Shown here: positions 59,468 to 64,000 of the stretch, one piece after another
How the letters are laid out: the number at the start of each line of letters is the position of its first letter
How positions within the stretch are numbered: the first letter of the stretch is position 1
Origin: Paraconiothyrium sp. Pb-2020
Lineage: Eukaryota; Ascomycota; Dothideomycetes; Pleosporales; Didymosphaeriaceae
Assembly (NCBI GenBank): GCA_022419385.1
Contig: JAJUBI010000007.1
Location: forward strand, 3,195,768 to 3,259,767
Length of the DNA stretch: 64,000 nucleotides
Direction of reading: 5' to 3'
Notes under the pieces: model-generated
What the model saw: only the letters and a program-made list of their open reading frames with translations
Databases searched by the model: none
Told to the model about the DNA's origin: nothing
Translations under genes and position numbers: made by a program

Positions 59468-60583
59468 AGCGTCGTGGGTATGTCTATATGCGCGAGCGAT
59501 AGACGGAGATCTCGTAGGCGCTAGGAAGGCTAAAGGTAACGATCACAAATAGCGGCTCGGTGATACCGAGCATACGACCTGTCAAACTCCGTGAGTGCAA
59601 GTAGAAGCAGGAAGTCATTAACTGAGGAACAGAAACGGACAGGACCGCAACAAGCTGCAGTGTAAAGCTGGAAACCAGCGCAGGCTGTCACTCGAACACT
59701 AAGAGCGGGGACTGCAGCCTGCCGGTATGCTGTGGCGAGGCTGAGGCAGGGTTGACAGCTCATGATCACGTGATGCAAGCAGCTCTTAGCCACGACCGTA
59801 ATCAGGCAGCCCTGCAGCGCTTCCACGTGAACGCGATGAAGATACGGAAGCGAGCAACAAGTTCGAATTTCGGGTCTGGCCACAACTCTTGAGGCACTTG
59901 TGAGGGATGGTACCTGTGGCAGGAGCGCTGGGTCATGGGTCATGTGCTTAGCCTAGCGTCCACGCCGCTGAGGACGATACGGTAGTGTACCTCATACGCT
60001 ACATAGATATTGCCCCTGCAGAGTTCCGGTCCATGGGACAGTACCTGTACAGCGCGCTGGTCCGTGCATCAGCCCGCGATTTGACGCAGGCGATCGACTG
60101 TGTCCGCTTTCATTGGGCTTTGGATGCGTTACCAGCCGTTCCTTGGCGCGAGTGTGTTGTTCCATAACCCCATGCACAATGTTAAGCGAAACAACAGGTG
60201 AACGTGATAATATAATTTACTCAGACATCATATAAGAAAAGGTTCTTCCGTTCCGTCGCGGCTACGGCATCGAGCAGTTCCGTGTCCAATATACTCGACA
60301 GGCTGCAGCCCACCCGGGGCTGTCCCAAGCCGACCCACGCTCCTTCCTCACACATGCTGCCAGGGTTCTGTTACCTCCAGCCGCCGTCCATTACGCGTCC
60401 TCACTAGCATCACTACCTTCGAAAGAAACTCCTTTTGGGATCAATATAATCTTGTTCATATTATCGTCTAAACAAAGGGAATTCGTTACCGCTAAAGAGT
60501 GTCCCTAGTTACCAACCTACCCGTCGCAACCTGCGCGACTCACCAAACCTTCATCCTTACCGTCCTTATCATCCTGTCATGGT
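59468..60583. other. intergenic upstream of the NLR-like gene
   Basis: Promoter side of the receptor gene and 3' end of the DUF6590 gene. Frames of 60-137 codons without a domain. No gene supported. Confidence 0.5.
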
Positions 60584-61579
60584 TCAGCCCTCTATCTGGT
60601 AGACCATATCTCGCAGCTTCTCCAAGGACCCCGGCGTAATTGATCCCGCGATCAGAATTTGTGAGTTCAGCGACACTCTGCTACTTATGAGGTGCACTGC
60701 GGCCCCTTGCTTCATATCGCAGAATGCCCTTTCAACCTCGAGTGGTTCGTGGGGAGACTCATTGTGGAAGTAGTAGTGCTCCGGGTCGCGGAGCTCGACA
60801 TACTCTCCCCGTACCGATCGAGGCTTGCTCGCAAGTCCGGTCCCGTTGAAAGTGTTGATGGGTACCACCTTCAACGTTATTCCAATCTTTCGTGTCACAA
60901 TCCCGAAGCGCCCCTTCACCTTTACCCCAGCGTGGAAGCGTTCACCACCCAAGAAATCCGACGCGTCCCCTTCGACTTCCTGATCGAGACCGATGATGAA
61001 TGGATCCATGTAGTAGATGATATCGCCTTCCTCAATCAGGTGCACGCTGTAGCACGTCACAGTGTCGTAGCGGTTATACATGTGGTGTAAAAGATCACGC
61101 ACATGCTTCAAGGAGACGTCGAATTGGTTAGCGACCAACTCACTGCAATAGTCATGCCTCCGCTTCTGTCGGTCAAACTTCACGCTGGGGTCGTTAATTA
61201 TGGGGTCGAGGTCCCGTTGACCACCAATGTCGTGCTTTACTGCGTCCATGTATCTTTCCATATCATCTTCCCACTCGGAGCGCCGAGTGTTAGCTGGGAA
61301 AGACTCACCTGATGAGTAACCAGAAGATGAGGTGCCGGAAGAACGGCGACGGCCAAGGAAGCCACCCGAAGTAGAGCGACGGCGAGAAGAGCCACCTGAA
61401 GATCGTCGGGAATATGCCCGGTCAAAACGATCCTCCGGGGTCCAACGGTCAATATCCACAGTACATCTACGGGCTGGTTTGACTACCCTATATTCGTCAC
61501 GCTGACGGTCGTACCGGGTCTCTTCGTGCCTATCCCTGGCCTGCGAGCGCGAAGACCGATGGAGGTACTGCCTAACCAT
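60584..61579 (-). CDS. DUF6590 domain protein
   Basis: Single exon of 331 residues from the ATG at 61579; the longer frame upstream lacks an ATG. The first 110 residues are Arg/Ser-rich and disordered (RRSSGGSSRRRSTSGGFLG). The C-terminal half matches the pattern of DUF6590, known from many ascomycete proteins of unknown role: GERFHAGVKVKGRFGIVTRK, then VVPINTFNGTGLASKP, GEYVELRDPEH, VHLISSRVSLNSQILIAG and SLEKLRDMV. A GTGAGT-like string near 61310 could be a donor but is not needed for frame. The neighbour downstream on the same strand is the NLR-like gene, with about 1.1 kb between, so they are separate units. Confidence 0.75.
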   Translation of the reverse strand: MVRQYLHRSSRSQARDRHEETRYDRQRDEYRVVKPARRCTVDIDRWTPEDRFDRAYSRRSSGGSSRRRSTSGGFLGRRRSSGTSSSGYSSGESFPANTRRSEWEDDMERYMDAVKHDIGGQRDLDPIINDPSVKFDRQKRRHDYCSELVANQFDVSLKHVRDLLHHMYNRYDTVTCYSVHLIEEGDIIYYMDPFIIGLDQEVEGDASDFLGGERFHAGVKVKGRFGIVTRKIGITLKVVPINTFNGTGLASKPRSVRGEYVELRDPEHYYFHNESPHEPLEVERAFCDMKQGAAVHLISSRVSLNSQILIAGSITPGSLEKLRDMVYQIEG

Positions 61580-62160
61580 GACTGATGTTAGCAATGAATG
61601 GAAAGGAGGGAGCAAACCTGTGAACCGACTAACTGAAGAGATAGAGGTATTTGATCGAAAACGTTGAATCTTGTTGATATGCCGCGCAGCAGCAATATCT
61701 AGAACGCCTCGAGTTGTCCCGTAGTCGGTTGGTGTTGGTTATTGTTGGTCTGCTGAAGAGTGGGATTGGAGGTGGCATCAACGCCTTTTTATGGTGTATT
61801 ACAGTCAAGCTTTCATATATAACGCACAATGTCATACAGTGGCATTGTGAACTTGATAGTTCCAGACGGCTTTGTCTTCTTGTTGAATTGATATATCTAG
61901 GATCTGAACAAAGGTCAAGAGGGGCGATGTTGCTATATTTATATAGAAGGAAGGTTCTTTGTCGCTTGGCCGAGACAGCTAGACAAAGGTCATGAATACA
62001 TGATAGTTGCGCACTGCAACCACCAATGAGACCTACCTCACTTACTGTCTTACCATCTCCATCTCCATCTCCATCAAGTCCGTCCACAAGAATAAGCACA
62101 CGCATAGACATATATACAAAACCTAGACCCTACCAGGAGGTCTTTAGCACCTCAATCGAA
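61580..62160. promoter_or_regulatory. divergent promoter region
   Basis: About 580 bp between the DUF6590 gene (-) and the next gene (+). Includes CT-rich leader sequence (TCTCCATCTCCATC at about 62049-62064) before the downstream gene. Confidence 0.4.
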
Positions 62161-62973
62161 ATGCCACCTCACAAATCCCAGGGAAAGGCCTCTCGCCACC
62201 GGAAGGCCGCCCCGTCTCCCGTAGCACCTCGTCCAATAGCACCGTCAACAACATCCTCCATGTTAGGCCTCACGGCCCTACCAACGTCCAGCACAACCAT
62301 CAAGCCACACATACCCCTTCCCGCCTCCCTCTCCCAGAAGATGAGAACGCTCATCGCCCTCTCCCGCCGGGTGGAATCCATCGTCCACGGCCTTTCCTAC
62401 GGGCTCTTCAACACAGAAGAAAAATACCGCGATGCGCACATCCGCATGACACATTTGCGAAACATGTATGCAGCGCTACGTCCAGAAGTTGATGCCGAGC
62501 TCGCACATTTAGGATATCAGACTGGTGTGCGCATCCCGGTTTCACATGCGCCAAGTGGGCCGGTACCGCCGTCGAATACCATCACGAAGCAACATGCCAA
62601 GAGAGAGCACAAGCATAGATATGGGCCTACCAGTCCTCAGTATACCGTTGACAAAGCGCTCAAACGGAAAGCCGAGGAAATCTCGACTCCCTCCACCCAG
62701 CGCGCATTTAAAAAACAAAGGAAGGGCAGTACGGACAGCGACTTTGTGGAGACGGATTGTGAGAGTGGGGGCGAGGGGAAGAGGAAGTCAAAGGTCGAGG
62801 CTCAGTGGCCGCCGGATCCAATTACTAGTCTGGCGAGTGTGCCGTTGGGAAGGCCAGATAGGGAGAGGTTAAATGGATGGACGTGGGTCAACGCGGTCAC
62901 TAGGAAGGGAATGGTGATCGAAGCGGAAGTGGAGACTGTAGAGAGTCCATTGGGCACGATGGGAGGTTGGTAG
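62161..62973 (+). CDS. basic, disordered nuclear-looking protein, unknown
   Basis: Single exon; 270 residues from the ATG at 62161, or 315 from an in-frame ATG at 62026, whose extra 45 residues are Ser/Pro/Thr-rich. The shorter start (MPPHKSQGKASRHRKAAPSP) is preferred for its natural N-terminus. A helical core (SQKMRTLIALSRRVESIVHG to about residue 120, with RMTHLRNMYAALRPEVDAEL) is flanked by basic, disordered arms with nuclear-signal-like stretches (KALKRKAEE, FKKQRKG). A final WVNAVTRKGMVIEAEVE may be a small beta element. No named domain. Probably nuclear; function unknown. Confidence 0.65.
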   Translation: MPPHKSQGKASRHRKAAPSPVAPRPIAPSTTSSMLGLTALPTSSTTIKPHIPLPASLSQKMRTLIALSRRVESIVHGLSYGLFNTEEKYRDAHIRMTHLRNMYAALRPEVDAELAHLGYQTGVRIPVSHAPSGPVPPSNTITKQHAKREHKHRYGPTSPQYTVDKALKRKAEEISTPSTQRAFKKQRKGSTDSDFVETDCESGGEGKRKSKVEAQWPPDPITSLASVPLGRPDRERLNGWTWVNAVTRKGMVIEAEVETVESPLGTMGGW

Positions 62974-63777
62974 GTTTGGGAATATAGAGGCTTTGGAAGT
63001 ATTTACTTGGCTTTTCTCTTCGCTAATGGATTTCTACCCCTATGGTCCATGGGTGAAAAACTGCGTCAAATTAGTGATGTGCTTTTGCGACCAGAATTGA
63101 GATTCTACAGGGTAACATCTGAGAAATGAACAGCCAATGAGTCATACTGTAGACGAAGAGTACGGTGCTTTTAGCAATGGGTACATTTGGTCGCATCAAG
63201 TGAGATCATTGCGAAAAGGAGTTGGTTCGAAGGTTGAATTGAATGTTTTCCTGCTAGAGTCCTACCACTCGACTGATAAGGTAAAACTTGCAGCTAGTGC
63301 TCGCTTCAAGGGATCCCAGTGTCAGTTTGGGAACTTCCTAAAACCAAGTGAGACCATAATTGAATTTTCAAGTAAAAAAGGAAAAGCAAAAGCCAGCAAT
63401 GTTGCCTGTTAAACGTACGACATGCCGGCCTCTTTAGGCCTCAGCATCCACATTCGCATACTCCCATATCACCGCTCAATGTAGCAAAACCATTCAAGCC
63501 CCTTTTAATCCTCCCAATACGACACGTGAGAATGCGTTGCCATGAATCATGACGGATACACCAGTACAACCATTCTATGTAGCCAACTGCGCCATGCCGT
63601 AGATACTGCTGGGAAATGAGTCGCCGGTTCTTACCGCCATGGCCACATTGTTCGCACTTCCCATATCAACAATCCAGTATTGCAACGCAAGACTATCAAC
63701 TTAGATGTGCGTGCGAAACTGCTCGGATGGTCGACTGCGGTATAGCTGTACAATTTGAAGCAACCTATCTATAGGCG
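62974..63777. other. 3' intergenic between convergent genes
   Basis: AT-richer than its surroundings. One 91-codon ATG frame (63137-63412) has no support beyond its length. No gene supported. Confidence 0.45.
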
Positions 63778-64000
63778 CTAAGAGTCCGTTCGACGACGTT
63801 TGCCGTTGTACGGAGTATCCTCCTCGCGATCTTCTTGTTCATGACGTTTATCATATCGTCTTTGCTGATCATCACTGCACGGCCGCTTACGCGATTCGTC
63901 TTCAGGACTTCGGGGCCGATCAGACTCGTGATAGGATCGAGATGCGGTACTGGTAGCGGCGAACATCTCATTCGCACTTTGTTGAATCTGCGAAGGCTGG
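63778..64000 (-). CDS. partial protein, C-terminus only (continues past window)
   Basis: The minus-strand frame is open from the window edge to the stop at 63778-63780, giving the last 74 residues. They begin QPSQIQQSANEMFAATSTAS and end in a charged, low-complexity basic tail (DQQRRYDKRHEQEDREEDTP, then GKRRRTDS) that looks like a nuclear signal. The frame stays open upstream without a stop, so the gene most likely begins beyond 64000. An internal ATG lies at 63966. The domain content of the rest is unknown. Confidence 0.6.
   Translation of the reverse strand, partial: QPSQIQQSANEMFAATSTASRSYHESDRPRSPEDESRKRPCSDDQQRRYDKRHEQEDREEDTPYNGKRRRTDS

Noticed and set aside
63137..63412. 91-codon frame with ATG
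   Set aside because: Single short frame with no signal peptide, domain or splice support.

Overview
The window is nuclear DNA of a filamentous ascomycete. Most genes carry introns of about 43-140 nt with fungal signals (GTAAGT/GTATGT/GTGAGT donors, CTAAC/CTGAC-type branch sites, YAG acceptors). The gene content fits too: HET-domain proteins, a Rap1 with BRCT+Myb+RCT, an X325/BIM1-like secreted protein, small secreted proteins, a P450 and a nitrilase. A Dothideomycete (Pleosporales-like) is my best guess from protein style, but no search was run. Exon coordinates in the evidence were worked out by hand from splice signals and reading-frame continuity.

Layout. 1-4.7 kb: a small Cys-containing secreted protein and a gene with a fungal F-box-like motif. 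4.8-22.1 kb: a conserved housekeeping block with telomere protein RAP1 divergent from palmitoyltransferase SWF1, a small Q-rich protein, Mediator subunit MED13 divergent from ribosome biogenesis factor ENP2/NOL10, cytochrome b5, and the ESCRT-0 subunit HSE1. 23.5-26.3 kb: the PAK kinase STE20. 28.5-34.6 kb: a HET-domain protein, a MYND-finger protein and a nitrilase. 35.8-45.7 kb: a coiled-coil protein, a DUF6590-like protein, a membrane P450, a small coiled-coil protein and a small secreted protein. 46.4-54.6 kb: a second F-box-like gene, a secreted M14 carboxypeptidase, an X325/BIM1-like GPI protein and a protein with a long charged coiled coil. 55.7-61.6 kb: a HET-NACHT-ankyrin-ZZ NLR-like receptor, followed by a second DUF6590 gene. 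62-64 kb: a nuclear-looking protein and the C-terminus of a gene that leaves the window.

Most notable. (1) The NLR-like gene carries seven almost identical 33-residue ankyrin repeats. They alternate between two subtypes, giving a 198-bp higher-order period, and a short last exon adds a ZZ-type zinc finger. This is the architecture of a fungal allorecognition or immune receptor. (2) Three genes (STE20, the P450, and the DUF6590-like gene, twice) lose frame at or next to G/C runs. All four breaks are of the kind produced by one missing base. Homopolymer errors in the assembly are more likely than four independent pseudogenisation events, but the sequence alone cannot decide.

Several genes form divergent pairs with likely shared promoters (RAP1/SWF1, 272 bp between start codons; MED13/ENP2, about 0.8 kb). 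I found no convincing tRNA, rRNA, transposon or CRISPR.
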